Below, piece by piece: positions 1 through 8,235 of a stretch of DNA of 64,000 nucleotides. Each line of letters opens with the position of its first letter. The first letter of the stretch is position 1. Both the position numbers and the translations under genes were made by a program. The notes under the pieces were generated by a model. The model was given only the letters and a program-made list of their open reading frames with translations, was not told the origin of the DNA and made no database searches. The stretch spans positions 200,266-264,265 of the forward strand of contig JBIQKZ010000002.1 of the NCBI GenBank assembly GCA_044464765.1. Reading direction: 5' to 3'. Origin of the DNA: JBIQKZ01 sp044464765. Its GTDB lineage: Bacteria > Pseudomonadota > Gammaproteobacteria > Burkholderiales > Burkholderiaceae_B.

Positions 1-18
1 AACCAGGCAAACAGGACG

Positions 19-501
19 CTAGTCGCGAAAATTGTCGAACTGCAAGGGCAGATCGACATCGGTTTTGCGCAGCAAAGCCATGGCTTCTTGCAAATCATCG
101 CGCTTCTTCCCACTGACGCGCAGCTTTTCGCCCTGGATCTGGGTATCAACCTTTAGCTTTGCCTGTTTGAGCGCCGCGATCAGCTTCTTGGAAATAGGCT
201 GCTCGATGCCCTGGCGGATGGTCACCTTCTGCCGTGCGCCGCCCAGGTTTTCAAGCGGATCGGCCAGCTCGAGGCAGCGTACGTCAATACTGCGCGCCGC
301 CAGACGCCCACGCAAGATGTCGGTCATTTGCTTCAACTGAAAGGCGCTGGGCGCCGTCTGGTTGACCACATAACCGTCAAGCTCGAACTTGGCGTCAACC
401 CCTTTGAAATCAAATCGGGTCGCCAGTTCGCGATTGGCCTGATCAACGGCGTTGCTGAGTTCATGTTTGTCGACTTCGGAAACTACGTCAAAAGAAGGCA
501 T
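19..501 (-). CDS. yajQ: YajQ family nucleotide-binding protein
   Basis: 160-residue protein beginning MPSFDVVSEVDKHELSNAV, the hallmark N-terminus of the YajQ/DUF520 family, followed by the conserved RFDFKG stretch. The family has two RNP-like folds and binds nucleotides; some members bind cyclic di-GMP and act with a LysR-type regulator. Length matches the usual 160-165 residues. The frame stays open upstream to 792, but homology starts at the ATG at 499-501, so that start was chosen. The gene lies downstream of lrgAB on the same strand, separated by a long palindromic region. Cytosolic; the exact role in this organism cannot be read from sequence. Confidence 0.95.
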   Translation of the reverse strand: MPSFDVVSEVDKHELSNAVDQANRELATRFDFKGVDAKFELDGYVVNQTAPSAFQLKQMTDILRGRLAARSIDVRCLELADPLENLGGARQKVTIRQGIEQPISKKLIAALKQAKLKVDTQIQGEKLRVSGKKRDDLQEAMALLRKTDVDLPLQFDNFRD

Positions 502-884
502 TTTTACTATCCTGAATGCAAAAATCTGAACGATGGACAAGTGGTCGAACCAGTGTAAACGATTTGTTTTTGGCGAGACGCCTGAACGACGTTGATGTGG
601 ACGTATTCCGTGAGGTGCACGCAATGCGCGTGCTGTCCGGGGCTGTATATATGCTGTCTGGCACGGCGTGCTTTTTCTCGGTGTTTGCGGCCAAAATGCC
701 GGGCGGCGGGATAACTCGCCCTCGCCGCCGTTGGCGGCTGCGGTGCTCAGACAGATCCCGCCGAATTCCCCCGGAATTTTGGCCGCAAACACGGCGCACG
801 CCTAACCGCCAGACAGCATATATACAGCCCCGGACAGCACAGGTCTCATCGAAGTGCGGCCAGTCGGCCCTGACACACACCCCT
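502..884. other. Intergenic region yajQ-lrgB
   Basis: 383 bases without a credible gene between the 3' end of lrgB and the 5' end of yajQ, both on the minus strand. Open frames here are shadows. The region is dominated by nested perfect inverted repeats at 630-840, annotated separately. The yajQ promoter should lie between 502 and about 630. Confidence 0.7.
630..840. repeat. Nested long inverted repeat, 33-bp outer arms
   Basis: Positions 630-662 and 808-840 are perfect reverse complements (33 bp; arm begins GTGCTGTCCGGGGCTG). Inside, 681-697 and 776-792 form a second perfect 17-bp inverted pair (GTGTTTGCGGCCAAAAT). The centre is GC-rich. The element could form a large cruciform in DNA or a two-stage hairpin in the lrgAB transcript. 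It has no poly-T tail. It may be a palindromic mobile repeat or a regulatory RNA structure; no coding content is supported. Confidence 0.85.
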
Positions 885-1610
885 TTAAAACCACCCCATC
901 AAAGCCAAAATGACCGGCACCAGAAAAGCCGTCGCAATCCCCGTCAAGCTCATGCCCAAAGCGGCAAACGCGCCGGCAGTATCCCCTACTTGAAACGCCC
1001 TGGCCGTGCCAATTGCATGCGCACTAAGCCCCAATGTAAAGCCATGCACCACCGGATCGGTAATCCGCAGCAAGCGCAGCAGCCAGCCTGTCATAATCGC
1101 GCCGCCAATACCGGTGATCCCCACCGCCACAATCGTGAACGAAGGCAAGCCGCCCGTAACGCGCGACACTTCCATCGAAATCGGCATGGTGGCCGACTTG
1201 GGCGCCAATGACACCAAGGTTTCCACTGAGGCCCCAAACAGCCAGCCGATTCCCAGCGCCGAAGCAATCGCAGTGATGGAGCCCACCAGCAACGCCACCG
1301 TGATCGGCAGCCACAAGCGCTTCAGGCGCCGGATCTGGCTATATAACGGTACTGCAAGGGCGACCGTGGACGGACCGATCAAAAAGATCAGGAAGTCGGT
1401 GCCTGAAGCGTAGTGCTCGAAAGGCGTGCCGGTCAGCAACAAGACGCCCACCACGACCACAACACCGGTGAGCACCGGCAATAGCAACGGATGACTGTTG
1501 AAATGTCGATACAACTTCAGCGCACCCAAATACACCAACAGCGTGAATGTGATCCACAGGATGGGAGACGCTGAAAGATCACCAAACAAATAGGTGGATG
1601 GCGGGCTCAT
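885..1610 (-). CDS. lrgB: LrgB family murein hydrolase export regulator
   Basis: 241-residue inner-membrane protein of the LrgB/YohK family, built almost entirely of hydrophobic segments. Family features visible are FLIGPSTVALAVPLY, APKSATMPISMEVSRVTGG and the C-terminal GLSAHAIGTARAFQ stretch. LrgB works with LrgA in a holin/antiholin-like system affecting autolysis, or in export of small organic acids such as pyruvate or glycolate. ATG at 1608-1610 was chosen because it overlaps the lrgA stop, so the two genes are translationally coupled. Length is normal for the family (about 230-245). Confidence 0.93.
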   Translation of the reverse strand: MSPPSTYLFGDLSASPILWITFTLLVYLGALKLYRHFNSHPLLLPVLTGVVVVVGVLLLTGTPFEHYASGTDFLIFLIGPSTVALAVPLYSQIRRLKRLWLPITVALLVGSITAIASALGIGWLFGASVETLVSLAPKSATMPISMEVSRVTGGLPSFTIVAVGITGIGGAIMTGWLLRLLRITDPVVHGFTLGLSAHAIGTARAFQVGDTAGAFAALGMSLTGIATAFLVPVILALMGWF

Positions 1611-1963
1611 GGCTTGGCTCCGAATCGCTGCAGCATCCAGCGGAAGGTGAAGGCGGTCACCAGAATAGTGACGACCGTTGCGCCAATGCTTGCCAGCAGG
1701 AACGCCAGCCATTCCAACCGGATACGTTCAAAATGCAACATGACGGCTGCCACCGCAGGAATAAACAGCAGCATCAGATGCTGCAGGATATGGCCCGCTG
1801 TATCGCGCAAGCCCTGGGGCAGGCGTCCCATATAGACCAGACAGCCGAACATCAGCAGCAAACCAAGCAAGGAGCCCGGAAGGGGCACACCGAGCAGACG
1901 CACCAAGGCCTCGCCCACTAATTGCATCAGGAAAATCGCAGCAATCGCTCTTAACACAGGCAT
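1607..1963 (-). CDS. lrgA: CidA/LrgA family holin-like protein
   Basis: 118-residue, four-helix membrane protein of the CidA/LrgA family; the signature GVPLPGSLLGLLLMF is visible near residues 25-40. It is the holin-like partner of the LrgB protein encoded next. Its stop overlaps the lrgB start (ATGA at 1607-1610), which indicates one bicistronic transcript. ATG at 1961-1963 is preceded by a weak AAGG ribosome site. Whether the pair controls lysis or organic-acid transport here cannot be decided. Confidence 0.92.
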   Translation of the reverse strand: MPVLRAIAAIFLMQLVGEALVRLLGVPLPGSLLGLLLMFGCLVYMGRLPQGLRDTAGHILQHLMLLFIPAVAAVMLHFERIRLEWLAFLLASIGATVVTILVTAFTFRWMLQRFGAKP

Positions 1964-2159
1964 AGGAATCCGCCTTCGCCGGGAAATGCCAAGTTATACA
2001 GCAAAACCCCCTGTCTGGACATTTACCGTTCAAGGTGTACGTTGCCAAGCATACGACACGGCGCGTCGACAAGCCTGCCCGCAAGTGTCAGAATGTTGCC
2101 TTATTGCAGATGCCGTTCCCATTCGCATTATTTTCCAACACTGTCACTCAACACACACC

Positions 2160-3350
2160 GTGCCCGCCGACGACACTAAATTCAGCCTGCGCAGCATCGC
2201 CGTTGCCGCATTTGGCCCTTCGCTGCTTTTTGGGCTCGGCGAAGGGGCTATTTTTCCAGTCATCGCGCTTAGCGCCAAAGGCCTGGGTGCGTCCGTAGCG
2301 CTCTCGGGGCTTATTGTTGCCCTGTTCGGCATCGGTACGCTGATCAACACCATTCCGGCCGCCATGGTCACCACACGATATGGCGAACGCCGGGCCATGG
2401 TCGGCGCATCGATTTTCAGTGTGTTCGCCCTGATTCTTTGTCTTCTTGCGCCCTACGCCTGGGTACTGGGCCTTGGGGTCTTCATGATCGGCATGGCAAA
2501 CGCCGTCTTCATGCTGGCCAGGCAAACCTATTTGCTGGAAGCCGTACCCATATCCATGCGGGCCAGGGCCATGTCCACGCTGGGCGGGACGATGCGCATC
2601 GGCTTGTTCATCGGCCCGTTCGCGGGGGCGGCCCTGATGCATTTCATCGACCTTCCTGGGGCCTACCTGGTGGCCATTGCAGCCACGGTCGGCGCAGGAA
2701 TACTGTCGTATATGCTGCCCGACCTGGAGGCCCCAAAAAGCACAACCCAAGCCAAGAAGCCGGGGCCCAGGATCAACGACCTATTGCATGCCCACGCCAA
2801 AGTGTATGTCACTCTGGGCACGGCATGCTCACTGGTTTCCGCCATCCGGGCCTGTCGTCAAATCGTGATACCGCTTTGGGCCAGCCACATTGGGCTCGAC
2901 GCCGCGACCACCGCCGTTGTGTACGGACTGATGGGCTCGGTCGATATGCTGCTGTTCTATCCCGCCGGCAAGGTCATGGATAAATATGGCAGGCAATGGG
3001 TTGCCATTCCGTCCATGGTGCTGATGGCCATCGCCTTGCTGTGCATCCCGTTTACCGGAGTCCTCACCAGCTTTCTGATCGTCAGCATGGTGCTTGGCTT
3101 TGGCAATGGCATAGGTTCGGGTCTGATCATGACGATTGGCGCAGACGCCTCGCCGCCCCAGGGCCGCACGCACTTTCTAGGCATATGGCGCTTTATCGCC
3201 GACCTGGGCAGCGCTGGCGGCCCCTTGCTCTTGTCGGGGATTACAGCCGCCGTGTCGTTAGGGGCTGGTATTGCCACCATCGGAGTGCTGGGCTTTATGG
3301 CCGCCGGCATATTTGCGCGGTGGCTGTCCCTGACAGAACCCCAGCGCTGA
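2160..3350 (+). CDS. MFS transporter
   Basis: About 396-residue major facilitator with twelve hydrophobic segments. The motif-A-like loop reads YGERRAM between helices 2 and 3, and the second half repeats the pattern with DKYGRQW. The substrate cannot be predicted; the pattern fits drug or metabolite efflux. The frame is open from 1986, but the upstream part is hydrophilic and unlike MFS. The GTG at 2160 (VPADDTKFSLRS) is the best start I see, though no strong ribosome site precedes it. It diverges from lrgA with about 200 bases between them. Confidence 0.85.
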   Translation: MPADDTKFSLRSIAVAAFGPSLLFGLGEGAIFPVIALSAKGLGASVALSGLIVALFGIGTLINTIPAAMVTTRYGERRAMVGASIFSVFALILCLLAPYAWVLGLGVFMIGMANAVFMLARQTYLLEAVPISMRARAMSTLGGTMRIGLFIGPFAGAALMHFIDLPGAYLVAIAATVGAGILSYMLPDLEAPKSTTQAKKPGPRINDLLHAHAKVYVTLGTACSLVSAIRACRQIVIPLWASHIGLDAATTAVVYGLMGSVDMLLFYPAGKVMDKYGRQWVAIPSMVLMAIALLCIPFTGVLTSFLIVSMVLGFGNGIGSGLIMTIGADASPPQGRTHFLGIWRFIADLGSAGGPLLLSGITAAVSLGAGIATIGVLGFMAAGIFARWLSLTEPQR

Positions 3351-3409
3351 CCTGCCGCATGGGGAAGCCGGCGCCTGCTCATCCAGCCGCACGACAAGCC
3401 CAGCGATCT

Positions 3410-4066
3410 TTAGTCTTCGGAAGAGGCCGTCGCCACCTGTCGCAACGCCTGCTCGAACGCCTCGGGCGGCTGGCCGCCCTGGATCAGGTGCCGGTCGTTC
3501 AAAATAATGGAAGGCACCGAACTAATGCCGCGTTCCGCGTAATAACGCTCACGTTCGCGAACATCGGCAGCGTACTCGTCAGACGCGAGAATCTGGCGTG
3601 CACGCTCTACATCAAGTCCCGACTCGCCGCACAGCCTGACCAGCACGTTGTGTGAGCTGGGGTTCTCGCCATCCGTGAAATAGGCTTTAAGCAAAGCTCG
3701 CTTCAGGGCCAGCTGGCGCCCTTCAAGGCCGGCCCAATGCAAGAGTCGATGCGCATCGAATGTATTGTAGGTATGCGAGCGCTTATCCATATTGAACGTA
3801 AAGCCCAGTGCACGCCCACGCGCCGCGATGGCCTCGTCATTGCGGCGCACCTGCTCCTGCGTCATTCAATATTTCTTCGAAAGCCGCTCCAGCGTATTCT
3901 GCCCTTCGGGAGGCATGTCGGGATTCAGCTCAAAAGGCTGGAAGCTGATGTCCACGTCAATCTCGCCTTCAAGGTTGGCTAGCGCCAGCTCGAGTGAGCC
4001 CAGGCCCACGGCGCACCAGGGACAGGAAACGTCAGAAACAAAATCAATCTTGATGCGGGGGTTCAT
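3410..4066 (-). pseudogene. FrnE-like DsbA-family oxidoreductase interrupted by in-frame TGA
   Basis: Together the two parts make a complete 218-residue FrnE-type DsbA-family protein. The first 66 residues carry the thioredoxin-like CPWC active site (C15, C18) and end LERLSKKY. Codon 67 is TGA at 3866-3868, then the same frame continues MTQEQVRRNDEAI to the usual C-terminal SVPSIILNDRHLI region. Homologues have Gly here, so a single GGA-to-TGA change explains the break. No frameshift is needed. Reinitiation at the ATG right after the stop (3863-3865) could give a 151-residue piece without the active site. Readthrough is possible but unproven. Cytosolic; predicted disulfide or redox function is lost. 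Confidence 0.85.
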
Positions 4067-4284
4067 GAGCTACTCCAGTAAAGGCATGATGGCAATTTTA
4101 GACCACACGCGCACATGCCGCCTGAACGGAACATCAGACGCCAGCGGCCTGCAAGCTTATTCATGCCAAAGTCAGCCAGAAGTCTGAATTCCGCGGGCGC
4201 TTCGTCGTGGACAGCGATGTCTGCACGCTGCGTTACGCCAAGTCGGCCATGAACCGATGCCGAATAAAGTGAAGCCAATAGCTG

Positions 4285-4467
4285 TTACGATTTGTGCTTG
4301 GGCTTATTCTTGGTTTTCGTTTCTGCGAAATCCTTTAATTCCTTCTTGCTCATGGATTCATACATGGATTTGGCCGCGCCTTTAAGCTCGTCAACGTCCT
4401 TGTCGCCGCGCTTGGCGGCAAGCGCGATACCCGCGGCCTGCTGCTGAGCTTTCGATTTTGCCGGCAT
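4285..4467 (-). CDS. DUF3008 family small protein
   Basis: 60-residue highly charged protein starting MPAKSKAQQQAAGIALAAKRG, with the SMYESMSKKELKDFA core of the DUF3008 family. It is Lys- and Ala-rich, has no membrane segment and is probably cytosolic. The ATG is preceded by a strong AAGGAGG ribosome site. Function of the family is unknown to me; members are widespread in proteobacteria and the composition recalls small stress-related or nucleic-acid-associated proteins, which is inference only. It stands alone between the broken FrnE gene and a divergent hydrolase. Confidence 0.88.
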   Translation of the reverse strand: MPAKSKAQQQAAGIALAAKRGDKDVDELKGAAKSMYESMSKKELKDFAETKTKNKPKHKS

Positions 4468-4571
4468 AAGCTACCTCCTTAGGTTAAGCATTCCATATGT
4501 CGAACCCCAGAGATCAGCAAATTCCATGCCGCCACATGCGACCGGGATTCAGCCCGCGCACCGGAGACACG

Positions 4572-5774
4572 ATGAAACTTGTATTTGATGACCCGCTGTT
4601 TGACGCTTGGCTTCAACGCCCTTTATTGAATATTCCTGAAGGCGGCGCTGAAATCGGCGAAATCCTGGCAGTCGCGCAACACATACCCGAAGGCGACCGT
4701 AGCGCCTGGCAGCAAGAATGGACATGCATGGCCGATTCGCTTTTCGAGCAGGGTCGGCAATGCCAACAAGATAAGCACTTGGTCAGTGCACGACAACTGT
4801 ATCTAAGGGCGTCCACCTACTACCGCGCTTCGTATCCACTCTTGTACGGCGCGCCCACCAACCCCCTGGTCATCAGCGGCTATCGGCGTGAGGCGGAAGC
4901 CTTTGAATCCGCCGCCGCATTATTCACACCCGCTTTGCAGAGCATGGAAATACCGTTTGAGGGCACGACGCTCCCCGCCTGGTTCTATTCAGCAGGCCCG
5001 GTGCGCCGCCCTTTGCTCATCTGTGTCAATGGCTACGATGAAACCCTGCACACCATGCATTATGCGCATGCTGCCGCAGCTCAGCGACGAGGCTGGAATG
5101 TGCTGACTTTCGACGGACCCGGTCAAGGTCGAGCGCTGATCGAGCAAGGCTTGCACCTTCGCCCCGATTGGGAGACAGTCGTCAAGGCTGTCATCAACGA
5201 AGTCGAGAAGCGCCCCGACATCGATACACAGCGAATCGCACTGGTCGGATGGAGCTTTGGCGGCTATCTCGCCGCACGGGCCGCGGCTGCCGACCCTCGC
5301 ATCTCGGCGCTTATCGTGGATCCGGGCATGTGGGACTTGCTGGAAGCCATACGCGCCATGCTGCATAAATTCGGCGCCCAGGATATTGCCATGGCTTTGC
5401 CGAATGTCACAGACGCGATGCTGGCGCCGGTCATGGCCGTCATCGAAAGCAACCCTTCGCTGCGATGGTCAATTATTCAGCGGGGCTTCTGGGCCCATGG
5501 CGTGGAAACCCTAGCCCAATACATAAAAGAGGCGGCCAAATTCACCTTGTCAGATCACGCCGGGAACATCCGGTGCCCAACGCTCGTGACCCAGGCCGAG
5601 GCAGATCCGATCGCTGCCTTCGCCCCGGTCTTCTTCGAAGCGTTGTCGGGACCAAAGCACTTCGTGAGCTTTTCCAAGGCGGAAGGCGCCGACGGCCATT
5701 GCCAAACAGCCGCCCGCTCCGTTTACCACCAACGGGCCTACGATTGGCTGGCCACGGTGTTCGAGACGCGCTGA
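4572..5774 (+). CDS. Alpha/beta hydrolase (FrsA / dihydropseudooxynicotine-hydrolase-like)
   Basis: 400-residue serine hydrolase. The N-terminal 130 residues form a helical cap-like region; the alpha/beta core follows, with nucleophile elbow GWSFGG (Ser near residue 228), an acid in TQAEADPIAAF and a His in GADGHCQT near the C-terminus. This arrangement resembles the FrsA/DUF1100 and 2,6-dihydropseudooxynicotine hydrolase group that cleaves C-C or ester bonds. The substrate is unknown. ATG at 4572 was preferred over the open frame from 4497 because a GGAGA ribosome site sits just upstream and homology begins there. Monocistronic by layout. Confidence 0.85.
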   Translation: MKLVFDDPLFDAWLQRPLLNIPEGGAEIGEILAVAQHIPEGDRSAWQQEWTCMADSLFEQGRQCQQDKHLVSARQLYLRASTYYRASYPLLYGAPTNPLVISGYRREAEAFESAAALFTPALQSMEIPFEGTTLPAWFYSAGPVRRPLLICVNGYDETLHTMHYAHAAAAQRRGWNVLTFDGPGQGRALIEQGLHLRPDWETVVKAVINEVEKRPDIDTQRIALVGWSFGGYLAARAAAADPRISALIVDPGMWDLLEAIRAMLHKFGAQDIAMALPNVTDAMLAPVMAVIESNPSLRWSIIQRGFWAHGVETLAQYIKEAAKFTLSDHAGNIRCPTLVTQAEADPIAAFAPVFFEALSGPKHFVSFSKAEGADGHCQTAARSVYHQRAYDWLATVFETR

Positions 5775-5858
5775 CGCTTACTGATTATTCCGCCGCACAG
5801 CTCTTGCCAACGGACGAATCAGCTTCAGCTCCTTGCACATCCCTTGCCACAGGACGGA

Positions 5859-6257
5859 TCAGCTTCGGCTCGCCTCATCCAGTCGGGCCAGAAGCGGTTC
5901 CGGCAACGACAGCGTGACCGCATCCAGTATCTCATCGAGCTGGGCCAAGCTGGTGGCGCTGGCGATAGGAGCGGTAAGCCCCGGGCGGCTCAGCAACCAG
6001 GCCAGGGCCACCTGCGCGGGGCGAGCCGACAGCTCATCCGACACCGCCAGCAACTCTTGCAACACTCGCTGGCCACGCTCATTGAAATAGCCCTTCAAAA
6101 AGTCGGCCCGTGCACTGCCCTGGAGATCGTCCAGGCTGCGGTATTTTCCGGTGAGAAAGCCGCTTGCAAGCGAGAAATAGCTGACCACACCGATGCTCTG
6201 CCCTTGCGCCACAGCCGCCAGGCCAGATTCGACGCACAGGCTGGCTACTTCTTCGGG
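5859..6257 (-). pseudogene. Aldo-keto reductase, C-terminal fragment
   Basis: The last about 130 residues of an aldo-keto reductase: SIGVVSYFSLASGFLTGKYRS, then ARPAQVALAWLLSRPGLTAPI and the terminal helix. The N-terminal two thirds of the barrel, with catalytic Asp, Tyr, Lys and His, is missing. The open frame continues upstream to 6350 but into out-of-frame remains of an unrelated SDR gene, so the apparent 163-residue product is a chimera. A nonfunctional remnant is the simplest reading. Confidence 0.8.
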
Positions 6258-6346
6258 GCTGGCAAAACGGCGTTGGCCGTTACACCCGAACCCGCCAGTA
6301 CTTTGGCCAGGCCACGCGACAGCCCCTGCAACGTGCTCTTGCTGCT
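6245..6346 (-). pseudogene. Short-chain dehydrogenase fragment
   Basis: In a different frame from the aldo-keto reductase remnant, 33 codons bounded by stops encode a stretch containing GLSRGLAKVLAGSGVTANAV. This matches the helix after the catalytic YxxxK and the following GV-x-N-x-(I/V) strand of SDR enzymes. All other SDR parts are absent. It abuts and slightly overlaps the aldo-keto reductase piece, marking a deletion junction between two former genes. Confidence 0.7.
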
Positions 6347-6353
6347 TCAACCA

Positions 6354-7169
6354 TCAATCGAAGCGAAAGGCCGAAATGGCGGTCTGCATGACGCGTTCTG
6401 AATAGATCTTCCGGCCCGGCTCCTCACTGCCCGCGCCCGCAGCCACCAGCAGCGGCATCAGGTGTTCTTCGCCGCCCCGCGGGTGACACAAATGGGCGTG
6501 CGGCGCGTTGGTCCAATCGCGCAACTTCTGTTCACGCTCAGCCGCCGGGCTCTGTACCGCCTGGGTCAGCCACTCATCAAACTCGTCGGAAATTGCAGAG
6601 AACCGGCTATCCCCATAGGCGCGCATGTTGTGAAAGCTCATGCCACTGCCAATGATCAACACGTTTTCATCGCGTAACGCAGCCAGTGCCCGACCAAGGT
6701 GCAAATGCGCCTGGGGATTCAAGTCGTCACGCAGCGACAACTGAACCACCGGAATGTCCGCTCCTGGAAACACCAGCTTCAACGGGATGAACACCCCGTG
6801 GTCAAAGCCACGCTCGTCATCCACCTGTGCCGCCAGACCATCGGCCTTGATAAGCTGAGCGATTTGATCGGCCAGTTGCGGCTGGCCCGGCGCCGGGTAA
6901 GTCAGCTCGTAGGTATGCGGCGGAAAGCCGTAGTAATCGTAGATCAGCCCCGGACGGGCATGGCCGGTCATACGGAACTGCGGCGCCATCCAGTGCGCCG
7001 AGACCAGCACGATCGCGCTGGGACGCTGCGGCAAGGTACCGGCAACACTCTTGAGAAAGGCGGCCATGCCCACCCAGGTATCCGCAGGGTTCCAGTCCAT
7101 GAAGAAACACGGGCCGCCGCCGTGGGGAATGAACAACGCCGGTTGGCGTTCAAGCTTCTGACAGCTCAT
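6354..7169 (-). CDS. DODA-type extradiol aromatic ring-opening dioxygenase family protein
   Basis: 271-residue class III extradiol dioxygenase related to 4,5-DOPA dioxygenase and E. coli YgiD. Visible landmarks are FIPHGGGPCFF (first metal His), VSAHW, the YDYYGFPPHTYELTYPAPG block, FDHGVFIPLKL and GSGMSFHNMR. Such enzymes bind non-haem Fe(II) or Zn(II) through His residues; the native substrate is often unknown. The start at 7167-7169 follows an excellent GGAGG ribosome site eight bases away, so the longer open frame to 7193 was rejected. It diverges from a LysR regulator 105 bases away that probably controls it. Confidence 0.9.
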   Translation of the reverse strand: MSCQKLERQPALFIPHGGGPCFFMDWNPADTWVGMAAFLKSVAGTLPQRPSAIVLVSAHWMAPQFRMTGHARPGLIYDYYGFPPHTYELTYPAPGQPQLADQIAQLIKADGLAAQVDDERGFDHGVFIPLKLVFPGADIPVVQLSLRDDLNPQAHLHLGRALAALRDENVLIIGSGMSFHNMRAYGDSRFSAISDEFDEWLTQAVQSPAAEREQKLRDWTNAPHAHLCHPRGGEEHLMPLLVAAGAGSEEPGRKIYSERVMQTAISAFRFD

Positions 7170-7274
7170 GTCAAGTACCTCCAAACTTTGCATGACTACA
7201 GTATCGCTGCTATCCAGCGGTAAGAGAACCGGTTAATATCAACCAACACTTAACACTATTAGTAGGAAATGAGC

Positions 7275-8174
7275 ATGGATCGTATTACCAGCATGCGAGT
7301 TTTCGTTCGAGCCGCGGGCGCCGGCAGCTTATCGGCGGCCGCCCGCCATTTAGGTATGTCGCCGGCGATGGCGGCCAAGCATGTCAATGCCCTGGAAGCC
7401 CGCCTGGGCGTCAAACTGTTTCATCGCACCACTCGGCGCCTGAGCCTGACCGAACCCGGCAGCATCTATCTAGAGGCCTGCCAGCGCATCCTGCCCGAGA
7501 TTGATGAAGCAGAAGCCACAGCCGCTTCACAACGCATCAAAGCCACCGGCCTGCTGCGCATGAATGTGCCGTTATCCTTTGGCACGCGTTATGTGGCGCC
7601 GTTGCTTGCAGACTTCAGCCACGGCCATCCCGAAGTCAGGGTCGAGCTCGGCTTGAGCGACGCTCAACTGGATCTCATTGCCGGCAGTTGGGATCTGGCC
7701 ATTCGTATCGGTCGATTGGCTGATAGCCCCCTGCAAACCCGGCAGATAGGCGATAGCTGCATGATGGTCTGCGCTGCGCCGGAATATCTGGACCGCCGGG
7801 GTGTACCTCGCACAATCGCCGCACTGGCGCAGCACAACTGCCTGAGCTACACCCTGTCCGCCATGCAGGACAGGGATCAGTGGGCGTTCGGCGTCGAGGG
7901 CAACATACGCGTGCCGATCAACGGTGATCTTCTGGCCAACAACGGCGATGCGCTGCTGGCTGCGGCGTTGGCGGGCCAGGGCATCATCTACCAGCCGCAC
8001 TTTATTGTTTGCGAAGCAGTCAAGCACGGTAAGCTGATCGTGCTTGAACTGGATAAACCTGTTATGGAGCTAGGCGGGATTCACGTACTCTACCCACCAG
8101 ATCGCCGTCCACCCGCCAAAGTGCGGGTCATGATTGATTATCTGGTGGAAGCGTTCGCGAAGTCGCCGCCTTGA
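7275..8174 (+). CDS. LysR family transcriptional regulator
   Basis: 299-residue LysR-type regulator. Residues 1-60 form the winged helix-turn-helix (FVRAAGAGSLSAAARHLGMSPAMAAKHVNALEA region), with the typical LFHRTTRRLSLTEPG wing; the rest is the substrate-binding-like effector domain. It belongs to the CrgA/DmlR-like subgroup. ATG at 7275 has an AGGA site at good spacing; an ATG at 7269 is possible. It diverges from the extradiol dioxygenase gene, and the 105-bp gap contains a GGTT-N6-AACC dyad compatible with a LysR box. The inducer is unknown. Confidence 0.92.
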   Translation: MDRITSMRVFVRAAGAGSLSAAARHLGMSPAMAAKHVNALEARLGVKLFHRTTRRLSLTEPGSIYLEACQRILPEIDEAEATAASQRIKATGLLRMNVPLSFGTRYVAPLLADFSHGHPEVRVELGLSDAQLDLIAGSWDLAIRIGRLADSPLQTRQIGDSCMMVCAAPEYLDRRGVPRTIAALAQHNCLSYTLSAMQDRDQWAFGVEGNIRVPINGDLLANNGDALLAAALAGQGIIYQPHFIVCEAVKHGKLIVLELDKPVMELGGIHVLYPPDRRPPAKVRVMIDYLVEAFAKSPP

Positions 8175-8235
8175 TGCCTTCTATCGGTTTCAACGCTCAG
8201 GAAAATACGGCCCTTATCGTCTTATAGGCAGACGA

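Noticed and set aside
4063..4278. 71-codon minus-strand frame upstream of the FrnE-like gene
   Set aside because: No domain, overlaps the FrnE start by four bases, and composition does not look protein-like.
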